A DNA stretch of 64,000 bases from an uncultured Microbulbifer sp. (GTDB taxonomy: Bacteria > Pseudomonadota > Gammaproteobacteria > Pseudomonadales > Cellvibrionaceae). The stretch is from assembly GCF_947498635.1 (NCBI RefSeq), contig NZ_CANMKV010000005.1:1-64000 (forward strand). Reading direction: 5' to 3'. The notes beneath the pieces were generated by a model. That model searched no databases. It was not told where the DNA came from and worked only from the letters and a program-made list of their open reading frames with translations. Every line of letters starts with the position of its first letter. The stretch's first letter is position 1. Position numbers and translations under genes: made by a program. Of the stretch, positions 1-8,283 are shown one piece after another.

Positions 1-48
1 CAGGAAGGTGTTAAATTACTTGAGCCCACTGGAATTTTTGGTGGGTAA
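1..48 (+). CDS. possible C-terminal end of a gene cut by the window edge
   Basis: Frame 1 is open from the first base to a TAA at 46-48 and reads as a plausible protein tail (QEGVKLLEPTGIFGG). Only 15 codons are visible, so no family can be assigned and it could be chance. Confidence 0.25.
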   Translation, partial: QEGVKLLEPTGIFGG

Positions 49-684
49 ACGTGTGTCACTTATGTTGGCAATCTAGGAATAAATCCCCTGGAAAGATTAC
101 TTATGGGGAATCTTTGGCTTAGGTATAAATCTGTGGTTCTCATTAATCGCGCGGATGCCGGATAGATTTGCCCGCTCCAATGATAAATTCATGGAAGGCG
201 TTTGCGAACTCCTGATGAAAATTTTATGTTTGCACAAATTAGTCTGGCCCCCACAAACTATAAGTGAGCGAGAGGGGCTAGATTTCGAACAGTGTCGCCT
301 TTGATTGGCCCTATGGACAACTGATCCCATCGTGACCAGTTATCTTAAAAAATCGGATGTGGATGAAGAATTTTTTGCATTATTTTGATTAGGGCTCTTC
401 ATGTAAATATCGTATTTAATGATTGATTAATTTGATTTTATCAATAATTTGCTGATTTTGAAATCTGTGCGAATGAGGTAAGTCACTCTATAGGGAGAGT
501 GATAAAGTGCAAGAAGGTGGTTATGAATGGCGGTATGCGCGGATGAAATACTCTTTGGTCCTAGTAATATTAGGTTCTTTGGTATAGGTATCTACTAGAG
601 AATGTTGTTGCAGAAGATAATTAAAGCTGTGACTATGTGCTTGGCTGGATTGTCGCCGAGAAACTGACAAAATTGGAGGGTGAA
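49..684. other. gene-free stretch
   Basis: About 630 bases in which I see no convincing gene. A minus-strand frame of 77 codons (97-330) has low-complexity, basic content without domain features. The opposite plus frame at about 77-303 is open but has no good start. The part from 340 to 640 is AT-rich and may hold the promoter of the downstream glyoxalase-fold gene. Confidence 0.4.
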
Positions 685-1065
685 ATGTTTAGTCATATTA
701 TGGTTGGTACTAATGATATTCAGCGGTCCAAAGCGTTTTACGATGCTGTTTTAGGTGTTCTGGGTTATGAGCCTAGTGTTATGGATGAGAAGGGCCGCTG
801 TTTTTACTTTTCTCAATCCGGTGTTTTTGCTATCTCGAAGCCTATCGATGGTGAATTGGCTACTCACGCCAATGGTGGCACTATTGGTTTTAGTGCGAAG
901 AGTATTGAAGAAGCAGATGCCTGGCACCAAGCGGGCATTGACAATGGCGGTGTGGCCTGTGAAGACCCTCCGGGAATTCGTGAGGGGGTTGCTGGTAGAA
1001 TGTATATAGCTTATCTGCGCGATCCTGCAGGCAATAAAATCTGTGCCCTCCACAGAGTTAAGTAA
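685..1065 (+). CDS. VOC family (glyoxalase/bleomycin-resistance fold) protein
   Basis: A 126-residue single-domain vicinal-oxygen-chelate protein. The N-terminus (MFSHIMVGTNDIQRSKAFYDAVL) has the usual beta strand followed by the SKAFYDAVLG helix, and the C-terminus (YLRDPAGNKICALH) has the typical DPxGN turn and a metal-ligand-type strand. Members of this group are metal-dependent lyases, dioxygenases or binding proteins; the substrate cannot be told. The ATG at 685 is preferred over an upstream in-frame start at 637 because GGAGGG lies 5-10 bases before it and homologues begin here. A strong terminator follows at 1086-1125, so it is probably monocistronic. Confidence 0.85.
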   Translation: MFSHIMVGTNDIQRSKAFYDAVLGVLGYEPSVMDEKGRCFYFSQSGVFAISKPIDGELATHANGGTIGFSAKSIEEADAWHQAGIDNGGVACEDPPGIREGVAGRMYIAYLRDPAGNKICALHRVK

Positions 1066-1085
1066 GTAATCTGATGGATCTAGTA

Positions 1086-1125
1086 TCCACAGCCAGTCTT
1101 GTTGGGCCGGCTGTGGAGTATTTTT
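1086..1125. terminator. bidirectional intrinsic terminator
   Basis: TCCACAGCC (1086-1094) pairs with GGCTGTGGA (1109-1117), followed by a T-rich run TATTTTT. It lies between the convergent VOC gene and cupin gene and probably ends transcription of the former. Confidence 0.7.
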
Positions 1126-1130
1126 ATTGT

Positions 1131-1586
1131 TTATTGTAATTTCTCGTCTGGATTTTTGAATATGGTGGTTGGCTCTCCCTCGGGGCCAGAATAAAAAAGA
1201 ACAATAATCACCGGGTCCTTGCCGTCATTGCGCCCATAATGCCATTTGTTTGTGACCTCAATAAAAGCCTTTCCCTCTCCCAGGGTGAGTGTTTCTTTTT
1301 GTCCTGGGAGTACGATGGTAAGTGTGCCTTTTTCGATGTACACACCGTTTAAAACTGGGTGTTTATGTACTGGCATTTGTTTGCCGGGAGGGATCGTTAC
1401 CCGAACGATAGTCAGCTCCTGCTGGCCGGGCCTCATTTCGGGAAGCTTATGTCCCTCCCAATCCTTACTGGAAGCCACCAGTGTTTCGAATTTTACCGCA
1501 CCTATATCAGTTTGACTTTCCGCATTGTAAGTGAAGGTTAAAAATAGGGTAAAGAATATAAAGTTGTTTGAAATACGCATAATCAT
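1131..1586 (-). CDS. secreted cupin-domain protein
   Basis: A 151-residue protein with a hydrophobic N-terminal signal sequence (residues about 4-24, ending near NAES) and one small cupin barrel. The barrel is visible as PPGKQMPVHKHP (first cupin motif with paired histidines), the GTLTI and LGEGKAFIE strands, and a late W-H-Y-G segment. Secreted cupins of this size bind a metal or small ligand in the periplasm; no enzymatic activity can be assigned. AGGAAAGG lies directly upstream of two close ATG codons (1586 and 1580), either of which could be used. The truncated metallo-beta-lactamase-fold gene lies just upstream on the same strand. Confidence 0.75.
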   Translation of the reverse strand: MIMRISNNFIFFTLFLTFTYNAESQTDIGAVKFETLVASSKDWEGHKLPEMRPGQQELTIVRVTIPPGKQMPVHKHPVLNGVYIEKGTLTIVLPGQKETLTLGEGKAFIEVTNKWHYGRNDGKDPVIIVLFYSGPEGEPTTIFKNPDEKLQ

Positions 1587-1637
1587 CCTTTCCTGTATCT
1601 AATCTGATGTTGACCAATTAATAGGGGCTAATTGTCC

Positions 1638-2051
1638 TCAACTCTTTTTGGACGGTTTTTCTGATCTGTCCTTGCCTTGCATCACAAACCAGGATGCATT
1701 AATCACCATTGCCTGGTCTCCAAAGTGATCGGAATGCCAGTGGTTAATAAATATTGGATTCACTTGCGCCAAGTTAAGGCCCAGATGGCCGGTGCGTGCT
1801 GTCGCGCCTTCACCTGCATCAACAAGGAATAATTTTCCACTACTGCGTATTACTACACAGGCGGGGTGGCGCAGCCATTGATAGGTAGGGTCGGGAGTGC
1901 CAGTGCTGCAAAAGTCGATATGCAGCTTGTCATCATCTTTCACGTATGGCGGATAGTGCTTGAGAGATGCAGGTTGTTCCACTCTGATCAGGGTACTAGT
2001 CAATAAGGAAAATAGTGTGACAAGGAACCCTTTGGCGAATAATGAGAACAT
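1638..2051 (-). pseudogene. truncated metallo-beta-lactamase-fold hydrolase
   Basis: The first 128 or so residues look like the N-terminal half of a secreted metallo-beta-lactamase-fold (RNase Z/arylsulfatase-like) enzyme: a hydrophobic leader, the strand SSGKLFLVDAGEGAT and the zinc motif HWHSDH at about residues 103-108. The family normally continues for well over 100 more residues with further zinc ligands. Here the frame runs into a short lysine-rich tail (SEKPSKKS) and stops about 50 bases before the cupin gene. The missing ligands make it very unlikely to be active. It appears to be the remnant of a deletion that brought the cupin gene close. Confidence 0.6.
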
Positions 2052-2675
2052 ATTTATCGGCCGGCAAGGATAGAAGATCTCTAAAGCCTATGACTGGATT
2101 CTGGAAAATTCCACATTAATTTGGATGAATAACGCACCCTCCGTTGTTGATTAAAATCATAGAAACCTATGACACGTATTGAAAAAATCAGGTTGGTTTA
2201 AGAATGGAAAAAGCAAAATTTAGTGTTTGGGGGGTAAGGGTGTGGAAGGAGTAAAGCCAGGATTTAGACATAAATGGTTGTCTGTAAAGTGGAGCCTGAT
2301 ACTGGGGTTTTCATTTTTTAGGAGAGTTACTTGTTGAAATTCTAGAGTGCAAAGGCAGTCTCCATAGGTCGCATGTAAGGATAGGGGAATGGATAGGGCC
2401 ATCCCGATAACCTAAAGGTCCCAGAGGGACAGGGATTTCGGTAACTTTCTGGGCCAATGTTTCAACAGACAATAAAATAAGAGCGCCACTTATCCAGCTG
2501 GATCTGGGCAGGAGTGTTCAGAGCAGAGTGGCGACTGATACTGTGAATAATTTCTGCCTGTTTGGGAACGGCAAGATAGAGTGGGGTAAACACTGGTCGA
2601 TGGCGGTATTTATTCCTTGTTGTAACCGCCATCTTTGCAACGTTGAGAAGAGGAGGCTGCTTGCAGATTAACGCA
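2052..2675. other. gene-free stretch
   Basis: About 620 bases between the truncated hydrolase and rarD, both on the minus strand. Only short, uncharacteristic frames are present (for example 2220-2402, minus). No repeats or strong hairpins were recognised. It may contain decayed sequence related to the adjacent truncation. Confidence 0.35.
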
Positions 2676-3584
2676 TTAGAGTGTGGCCTTGCCCTGCAGG
2701 TGCAGTTTGCGTTTTTGTGCCAGGGCATCTATGGAGTAGAGCGCCAAGCCCAACCATACAAACATAAAGGTGGTGAGTTTGCCCTCGCTGAATGGTTCTC
2801 CCAATGCCTGGGTGGCCACTACCAGCATGAGTGATGGACCTATGTATTGTAGGAACCCCAAACTGGATAGGTTGAGTCTGCGTGCGGCGATAGTAAACAG
2901 CAGCAGCGGGATTAGGGTGATTGGACCGGCCAGAACCAGCAGGCCGTTTAGTTCCCAGCTATTGCTTAACAGGTTGCTGGTAGGACTGTCGCTCCAAACG
3001 AGGTAAATCAGGGCCACTGGCAGCATATACAGGATTTCGATGGTGAGGCCGGTCAGGCTATCTACAGGTGCGCGCTTGCGTACCAGCCCATAGAGGGCAA
3101 AAGTACCGGCAACGAATAGGGCGATTACGGGCACACGGCCAAATTGCCAAAGCTCGTAGGCGATTCCTATTGATGCCAAAGCGACGGCCAGCCATTGCAG
3201 ACGCCGCAATTTCTCGCCAAGGAATAGTACGCCTAAGATAATGTTGATCAGTGGATTAATGTAGTAGCCGAGGCTTCCATCTAGCAGGTGGCCATTGTTA
3301 ATAGCCCAGATAAAGACCAACCAATTGCTTCCAATTAGCACTGTCGTAAGAGCGAGCATACGCATCTTCTTACCATCTCGCAGAGTAGCGATAAGGTCGG
3401 GTAGCTTGCGTATAAAAAGTAGGATGATCAGTGCTAGTCCCAGCGACCAAATACTGCGATGCGCGAGAATCTCCGCTGCGGGCATATCCTGTAACTGGTT
3501 AAAGTAGAGAGGCGCCAGCCCCCAAATGAGAAAGGCGACAACGCCGGCAAGCAAGCCGGTAGTGGCGGAATCGTTATTACGCAA
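2676..3584 (-). CDS. rarD: RarD-type EamA-family permease
   Basis: An inner-membrane protein of about 300 residues with ten predicted helices in two EamA repeats. The RarD hallmarks are present: the first helix GLLAGVVAFLIWGLAPLYF, the AAEILAHRSIW loop, NWLVFIWAINNGH, SLGYYINPLIN and LGFLQYIGPS. RarD proteins belong to the drug/metabolite transporter superfamily; the substrate is unsettled. There is no ATG at the expected N-terminus. I prefer a TTG at 3584, with GTG at 3632 as the alternative. It follows serA on the same strand, separated by two hairpins and a 10-copy octamer repeat whose near end lies about 130 bases upstream of this start. Confidence 0.85.
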   Translation of the reverse strand: MRNNDSATTGLLAGVVAFLIWGLAPLYFNQLQDMPAAEILAHRSIWSLGLALIILLFIRKLPDLIATLRDGKKMRMLALTTVLIGSNWLVFIWAINNGHLLDGSLGYYINPLINIILGVLFLGEKLRRLQWLAVALASIGIAYELWQFGRVPVIALFVAGTFALYGLVRKRAPVDSLTGLTIEILYMLPVALIYLVWSDSPTSNLLSNSWELNGLLVLAGPITLIPLLLFTIAARRLNLSSLGFLQYIGPSLMLVVATQALGEPFSEGKLTTFMFVWLGLALYSIDALAQKRKLHLQGKATL

Positions 3585-3712
3585 GGGAGCACCTGCTGAG
3601 GAAAACGAAGTATAGGATTGGGCTCGACACACGGGGATTGGGTGCGGGGCCGAGCCAACAGAAGTAGAAGTCGCTATTGTAGAAGTGCCCGCCAGTGGGG
3701 ATCAATACCCTT

Positions 3713-3792
3713 GTCGATCAGTCGATCAGTCGATCAGTCGATCAGTCGATCAGTCGATCAGTCGATCAGTCGATCAGTCGATCAGTCGATCA
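3713..3792. repeat. octanucleotide tandem repeat, 10 copies of GTCGATCA
   Basis: Ten perfect, uninterrupted copies of GTCGATCA (80 bp) lie between the end of serA and the start of rarD. Each unit carries a GATC (Dam) site, giving ten sites at 8-bp spacing. No credible gene runs through it. Perfect short-unit arrays change copy number by slippage, so the spacing upstream of rarD is probably variable between cells or strains. Confidence 0.95.
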
Positions 3793-3803
3793 GTTGAGGA
3801 TAG

Positions 3804-3843
3804 GCAGGAGGTACGGGCTCCATGTGGAATTAATACCTCCTGC
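3804..3843. promoter_or_regulatory. inverted repeat downstream of serA
   Basis: GCAGGAGGTA (3804-3813) and TACCTCCTGC (3834-3843) form perfect 10-bp arms around a 20-base loop. It sits between the octamer array and the serA terminator-like hairpin. It may act as an RNA hairpin or as an operator upstream of rarD. Confidence 0.5.
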
Positions 3844-3848
3844 GCTGT

Positions 3849-3872
3849 GCCTCCTCCTGTAGCGGAGGAGGC
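3849..3872. terminator. hairpin at the 3' end of serA
   Basis: GCCTCCTCC and GGAGGAGGC form a 9-bp GC-rich stem with a 6-base loop, ten bases past the serA stop codon. No T tract follows on the minus strand, so termination may be partial or the hairpin may stabilise the message. Confidence 0.55.
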
Positions 3873-3881
3873 TGAGGCGGT

Positions 3882-5129
3882 TTAAAAGAGTACGCGGCAG
3901 CGCAGAGTGCCGGGGATGTTCTTCAGTTTTTCCAAAGCCAGGTCCGAGTAAGCCGCATCCACATCAATCACCACATAACCCAGTGTCTCATTGGTCTGCA
4001 GGTACTGGGCGGAAATATTGATAGTGTTTTCGGAAAACACCTGGTTGATGGCACCCAATACACCGGGTACGTTTTTGTGGATATGCAGGAGACGGTGTGT
4101 ACCGGCGTGGCCCGGTAGAGCAACTTCGGGGAAGTTGACCGAACTGGTCGTAGTGCCGTTATCGGAATAATGCGCTAGCTTTTCCGCCACCTCGGTGCCG
4201 ATATTTTCCTGTGCTTCCATGGTGGAGCCCCCAACATGCGGGGTGAGCAGGGCATTGTCGATGCCGCGCAGGGGCGAGACGAATTCGTCGTCATTGCCGC
4301 GTGGCTCTGTCGGAAACACATCGATAGCGGCGCCGGCCAAGTGTTTGCGCTTCAGCGCATCTGCCAGGGCATCGATATCCACCACAGTGCCACGGGAGGC
4401 GTTCAACAGGATTGCGCCAGGTTTCATCTGCGCGATCTGCTCGGTGCCGATCATCATCTTCGTGGAGGGCAGCTCGGGCACATGCAGGGAAATCACGTCG
4501 CATTTGCGCAGCAATTCCTCCAGAGAGCCTACCTGGCTGGCATTGCCCAACGGCAACTTGGTGATGACATCATAAAATTTCACCCGCATACCAATGGCTT
4601 CCGCCATCACCGATACCTGCGAGCCGATGGCACCATAGCCGATAATGCCCAGAGTCTTGCCGCGCGCCTCGAAAGAACCAGCGGCAGATTTTAACCAGCC
4701 GCCGCGATGACATACGGTATTTTTCTCTGGGATACCGCGTAGCATAAAAATAGTTTCGGCAATGATCAGCTCGGCCACACTGCGGGTATTGGAATAGGGG
4801 GCGTTAAATACAGCTATCCCCAGCTCTGTAGCCGCTTGCAGATCCACCTGATTGGTGCCGATACAGAAGCAGCCAACAGCGATCAGCTTGGAGGCGTTCT
4901 CCAGCACCTTACGGGTTAGCTGGGTGCGTGAGCGAATACCAATAAAGTGGGCGTCTGCAATTTTTTCGATCAATTGCTCTTCTGGTAGTGAAGTTTTTAG
5001 GTACTCCACATTGGTGTAACCGCGGGATGCCAGCAGATCGATGGCGGATTGATGTACACCTTCCAGTAGCAGGATACGAATCTTGTCTTTATGCAGGGAT
5101 TTTTTTTGATCGGGATTGTGCGGAGCCAT
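3882..5129 (-). CDS. serA: D-3-phosphoglycerate dehydrogenase
   Basis: Catalyses the first step of serine synthesis, NAD-dependent oxidation of 3-phosphoglycerate to 3-phosphohydroxypyruvate, in the cytoplasm. At 415 residues it matches the E. coli-type enzyme (about 410). Visible are the Rossmann motif GIIGYGAIGS (161-170), the catalytic residues Arg246 (NASRGTV), Glu275 (FPTEPRG) and His298 (TPHVGGS), and a C-terminal ACT domain (about 345-415), the serine-binding regulatory domain. The GDH-type dimer contact region is intact. The ATG at 5129 has AGAGATAG just upstream. The gene starts about 150 bases from the divergent fumarylacetoacetate-hydrolase-family gene. Confidence 0.97.
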   Translation of the reverse strand: MAPHNPDQKKSLHKDKIRILLLEGVHQSAIDLLASRGYTNVEYLKTSLPEEQLIEKIADAHFIGIRSRTQLTRKVLENASKLIAVGCFCIGTNQVDLQAATELGIAVFNAPYSNTRSVAELIIAETIFMLRGIPEKNTVCHRGGWLKSAAGSFEARGKTLGIIGYGAIGSQVSVMAEAIGMRVKFYDVITKLPLGNASQVGSLEELLRKCDVISLHVPELPSTKMMIGTEQIAQMKPGAILLNASRGTVVDIDALADALKRKHLAGAAIDVFPTEPRGNDDEFVSPLRGIDNALLTPHVGGSTMEAQENIGTEVAEKLAHYSDNGTTTSSVNFPEVALPGHAGTHRLLHIHKNVPGVLGAINQVFSENTINISAQYLQTNETLGYVVIDVDAAYSDLALEKLKNIPGTLRCRVLF

Positions 5130-5278
5130 AAACTATCTCTTCACTGAGTGCGAATAACGCGATGTAAAAAGTGCTTTATCACTTCAAGAGGTGCCGAAGC
5201 CAGGCGAAGGCGCGATCATAGCACATGCTGGTTATAACACTTTATACGAAATTTCTATCCTAACTATCTTGTTTATTT

Positions 5279-5941
5279 ATGTACCTACACCAATTTACCT
5301 GTGGCACCGAAATCCCTTTTCAGTTGGGTAAGATTCTCTGTGTTGGGCGAAACTATGCCGACCATGCGGCAGAGTTGAACAACCCGGTGCCGGAAGAACC
5401 TCTGATATTTATCAAGCCATCTACCGCGGCGGTTGATATGGCCAAGCCTATTCACTTGCCCACAGGGCATGGCAGCTGTCACTTTGAAGGAGAGTTGGCA
5501 CTGCTTATCGGTGAAAAACTCACTAATGCCAATGCCACTGAAGTAGCTCCTGCAATCGCCGGTTTGGGTCTTTCTTTAGATCTGACCCTGCGCGATTTAC
5601 AGGCTGAACTTAAAAAAGTGGGACACCCCTGGGAGAAAGCCAAGGGGTTCGACAACTCCTGTCCCCTTTCGCCGTTCGTCAAGCTGGACTGGCTGCCGGA
5701 CTGGGACAAGCTCAGCTATTCCCTTTGGCTCAACGACGAGTTGCGTCAGCGCGGTAAGACGGAACATATGCTCACCCCAATTCTCGATCTGGTGGCCTAT
5801 ATCAGCAGCTACTTCACGCTCGAGCCCGGCGATGTGGTGCTGACGGGGACCCCCGCCGGTGTTGGTGAGTTGCAGCACGGTGACAAGCTGATGATGCAGT
5901 TACAAGGGGATTGGCTGCAGGTGAATACTGAGGTCGCCTAA
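5279..5941 (+). CDS. fumarylacetoacetate hydrolase family protein (YcgM-like)
   Basis: A 220-residue FAH-fold enzyme of the acylpyruvase/YcgM type. It opens with the diagnostic KILCVGRNYADHAAELN, followed by PLIFIKPSTA and the metal-binding acid HFEGELALLIG. The distal part has LTRDLQ-like LTLRDLQAELKK, KGFDNSCPLSPF and TGTPAGVGELQHGD. Family members hydrolyse acylpyruvates or decarboxylate oxaloacetate using Mg or Mn; the exact substrate is not determined. It is divergent from serA, an arrangement also known to me from pseudomonads where a similar gene lies close to serA. No strong ribosome-binding site is seen before the ATG. Confidence 0.9.
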   Translation: MYLHQFTCGTEIPFQLGKILCVGRNYADHAAELNNPVPEEPLIFIKPSTAAVDMAKPIHLPTGHGSCHFEGELALLIGEKLTNANATEVAPAIAGLGLSLDLTLRDLQAELKKVGHPWEKAKGFDNSCPLSPFVKLDWLPDWDKLSYSLWLNDELRQRGKTEHMLTPILDLVAYISSYFTLEPGDVVLTGTPAGVGELQHGDKLMMQLQGDWLQVNTEVA

Positions 5942-6046
5942 TTCCGGTCGGCAGCAGATCATTTCTTCCGGATAGTTCTGACCTGTACTTGCGAATCCGC
6001 CGCCAGAGCCAGCTATCGCCCCATGCAGTATGTAATCCCTTTGATT

Positions 6047-6056
6047 TGTGATCACA
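6047..6056. promoter_or_regulatory. palindrome upstream of the aldehyde dehydrogenase gene
   Basis: TGTGATCACA is a perfect 10-bp palindrome about 50 bases before the preferred start of the aldehyde dehydrogenase. It lacks the 6-base spacer of a CRP site, so CRP binding is not supported. It could be the operator of another regulator. Confidence 0.3.
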
Positions 6057-6103
6057 TTTTAGATATAACCCAGAGAAACCAACAGTCTCAAATGAGGTGC
6101 GCC

Positions 6104-7612
6104 ATGACAGAGAAAAATAATATTCCTCAAACCCTGCAGGAGTGGCAGGCCCTGGCGGCCTCCCTCAAAATTGAAGGCCGCGCCTTTATCAATGGCGATT
6201 ATGTCGATGCGCTTTCCGGTGAAACCCGCGCTACCTATAGCCCTGCCGATGGGAAAGAACTGGCTCAAATCGCCAGTTGTGGCCCACAGGATGCGGATTT
6301 GGCGGTGCGCGTTGCGCGCGAGGCCTTTGAGTCTGGGGCCTGGTCAAAAATGCCGCCAATGAAGCGCAAGCAGATTATGGTGCGTTTTGCCGAGTTGATC
6401 GAAGAGCATCGAGTGGAAATTGCCCTGCTGGAAAGCCTCGATGCGGGCAAGCCTATTGGTGACACCATGGCCGTGGATGTTCCCGGCGCCGCGACCACGA
6501 TTCGCTGGAGCGGTGAAGCTATCGATAAGATCTACGATGAAGTGGCGCCCACCGGGCCCGGTGAGCTAGGCCTGGTCACCCGTATGCCACTGGGTGTGGT
6601 CGCGGCGATTGTGCCCTGGAACTTCCCCCTGTCCACCACAGCCTGGAAGTTGGGCCCGGCCTTGGCAACTGGAAACAGCGTAATTCTCAAGCCCGCTTCC
6701 AATACTCCGCTTACCGCAATCAAACTGGCGGGCCTGGCTAAGCAAGCGGGTTTACCCGATGGTGTGTTCAATGTACTGCCGGGGCCCGGTAGCAGCCTGG
6801 GTAAGGCGCTGGGTCTGCATATGGATATTGACTGCCTCACTTTCACCGGCTCCACCGAGGTGGGCAAGACCCTTACCGAATACTCCGGCCAGTCAAACCT
6901 GAAGCGCACGTTCTTAGAGCTGGGCGGCAAGAGCCCCAATATTGTTTTTGCCGATGCGGACCTGGACAAGGCTGCCGATGCCGCAGCGCTGGCTATCTTT
7001 TACAACCAGGGGGAGACCTGCACTGCCGGTTCACGCTTGCTGGTTGAGAAGGGTATCGCCGATGAGTTTATTCACAAGGTGCGCAAGGCCGCCGAGCGCT
7101 TCCAGCCCGGCCATCCTCAGGACCCGAATACTGCAATGGGTGCGTTGATTGACCGTAGTCAGTTCGACACCGTCGAATTCTATGTCGCCAAGGGTCTGGA
7201 GCAAGGCGCTCAGCTGGTTTGTGGTGGCAAGCCCGTGGACGAGGTGACTGGGGGCTATTACTACGAACCCACCATTTTCCGTGGGGTGCGCGGTGATATG
7301 ACCATCGCCCGTGAGGAAATCTTCGGTCCGGTGTTGTCGGTCATCGAATTTGAGACCGAAGAGGAGGCGCTCGCTATCGCCAACGATTCCATCTATGGCC
7401 TGGCGGCGGGTATCTGGACCAATAACTTGGGCCGCGCCCACCGTATGGCACGCGATATTTACGCGGGCTCGGTGTGGGTTAATAACTACTTTGGCGGAGA
7501 TATCACCGTACCATTCGGTGGTTTCAAGCAGTCCGGAAATGGCCGAGACAAGTCTCTACATGCCCTGGATAAGTACTGTGAGCTGAAGTCTACTTGGATC
7601 GATCTGGGCTAA
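6104..7612 (+). CDS. aldehyde dehydrogenase (PuuC-like)
   Basis: An NAD(P)-dependent aldehyde dehydrogenase of about 502 residues, closest in style to gamma-glutamyl-gamma-aminobutyraldehyde dehydrogenases of putrescine breakdown. The catalytic cysteine is in NQGETCTAGSR (Cys306) and the general base in LELGGKSPN (Glu272). The nucleotide-binding loop FTGSTEVGKT and the C-terminal PFGGFKQSGNGRDKS are intact. The ATG at 6104 is preferred over an in-frame start at 6023 because GAGGTG lies just before it and the extra 27 residues do not look like family sequence. No aminotransferase or gamma-glutamylputrescine gene adjoins it, so the substrate is inferred only from resemblance. A terminator follows. 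Confidence 0.9.
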   Translation: MTEKNNIPQTLQEWQALAASLKIEGRAFINGDYVDALSGETRATYSPADGKELAQIASCGPQDADLAVRVAREAFESGAWSKMPPMKRKQIMVRFAELIEEHRVEIALLESLDAGKPIGDTMAVDVPGAATTIRWSGEAIDKIYDEVAPTGPGELGLVTRMPLGVVAAIVPWNFPLSTTAWKLGPALATGNSVILKPASNTPLTAIKLAGLAKQAGLPDGVFNVLPGPGSSLGKALGLHMDIDCLTFTGSTEVGKTLTEYSGQSNLKRTFLELGGKSPNIVFADADLDKAADAAALAIFYNQGETCTAGSRLLVEKGIADEFIHKVRKAAERFQPGHPQDPNTAMGALIDRSQFDTVEFYVAKGLEQGAQLVCGGKPVDEVTGGYYYEPTIFRGVRGDMTIAREEIFGPVLSVIEFETEEEALAIANDSIYGLAAGIWTNNLGRAHRMARDIYAGSVWVNNYFGGDITVPFGGFKQSGNGRDKSLHALDKYCELKSTWIDLG

Positions 7613-7635
7613 ATACCCCTTAGTATAGATTACAA

Positions 7636-7662
7636 AAAGGGCCGCAATATGAGGCCCTTTCT
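7636..7662 (+). terminator. intrinsic terminator after the aldehyde dehydrogenase
   Basis: AAAGGGCC (7636-7643) pairs with GGCCCTTT (7653-7660) around a 9-base loop and ends in a short T run. Confidence 0.7.
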
Positions 7663-7816
7663 CCTCCCCTACCGCCCTGTCACATGTGCGCTCAATCTGG
7701 CGTGAATTATTTAGTCAGCTATACCTAAGTTATCGCCCTCTACAACCGTTTTCGGCGACAGTGTTCCTGGTTTGGGCCCTGTGCCTAAGACGTAAACCAG
7801 TTTGAGGAGAATCAGA

Positions 7817-8215
7817 TTGAAAAGAGTCTGCCTGTGCTTCGTTATCCTGGCTGTGAGCGGAATAACACATTTACGGGCAGCGGAGGCCCCCAGGCTCGGA
7901 GAAATTGTCGGATTGGTTGGTGCCGGGCAACTGCATGCGCGGATTGTGCGTGATTCCCCGGCTCGCAACTTGATTGGTAACTGGATGGAAGTCTTTGTCA
8001 GCCACGGCGATGCCGTTGAAAAAGGGCAGCTTCTGGCGGTTTACAAAAACAGTAAGGGTAGGGCGGTACTCGAATATATCGCCAGCCGCCCTGGTAGAGT
8101 GCTTATCAATAGTCGAGCGGCACTTCATTCAGTGGAAAATTTCCTGGAAATTATCACGGTACCCCATGAAGAATATTGTAATCGTGTAGATTGTACGGTT
8201 TCCGCAGTGGATTAG
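7817..8215 (+). CDS. secreted small protein with a lipoyl-like hammerhead segment
   Basis: A 132-residue unknown protein with a signal sequence (KRVCLCFVILAVSGITHLRA, cleavage near AEA). The segment EVFVSHGDAVEKGQLLAVYKN resembles the half-hammerhead of biotinyl/lipoyl and membrane-fusion proteins (V-x-x-GDxVxKGQxL). No lipoylated lysine is evident, so a periplasmic binding or efflux-adaptor-like fold is possible but unproven. It ends with two cysteines (CNRVDC) that could form a disulphide. The TTG at 7817 is preferred because AGGAGA lies 7 bases upstream; an in-frame TTG at 7802 overlaps that site. Confidence 0.6.
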   Translation: MKRVCLCFVILAVSGITHLRAAEAPRLGEIVGLVGAGQLHARIVRDSPARNLIGNWMEVFVSHGDAVEKGQLLAVYKNSKGRAVLEYIASRPGRVLINSRAALHSVENFLEIITVPHEEYCNRVDCTVSAVD

Positions 8216-8283
8216 CGGATAACGTTTATTGAACGATTGGTGGGTGCTGGATAATCTAGGGATGGAAAGGGACACTGTACACG

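Noticed and set aside
97-330. Minus-strand frame of 77 codons at the window start
   Set aside because: Basic, serine-rich composition with no domain and no good ribosome-binding site; the complementary strand is equally open.
3713-3792. CRISPR array
   Set aside because: The repeats are 8-bp perfect tandem units with no spacers and no cas genes nearby.
3685-3885. Plus-strand frame of 66 codons reading SVDQSISR repeats
   Set aside because: The frame is produced by the octamer array, has no ribosome-binding site, and overlaps non-coding hairpins; it is not a gene.
6047-6056. CRP site before the aldehyde dehydrogenase gene
   Set aside because: TGTGA and TCACA touch directly; a CRP site needs a six-base spacer.
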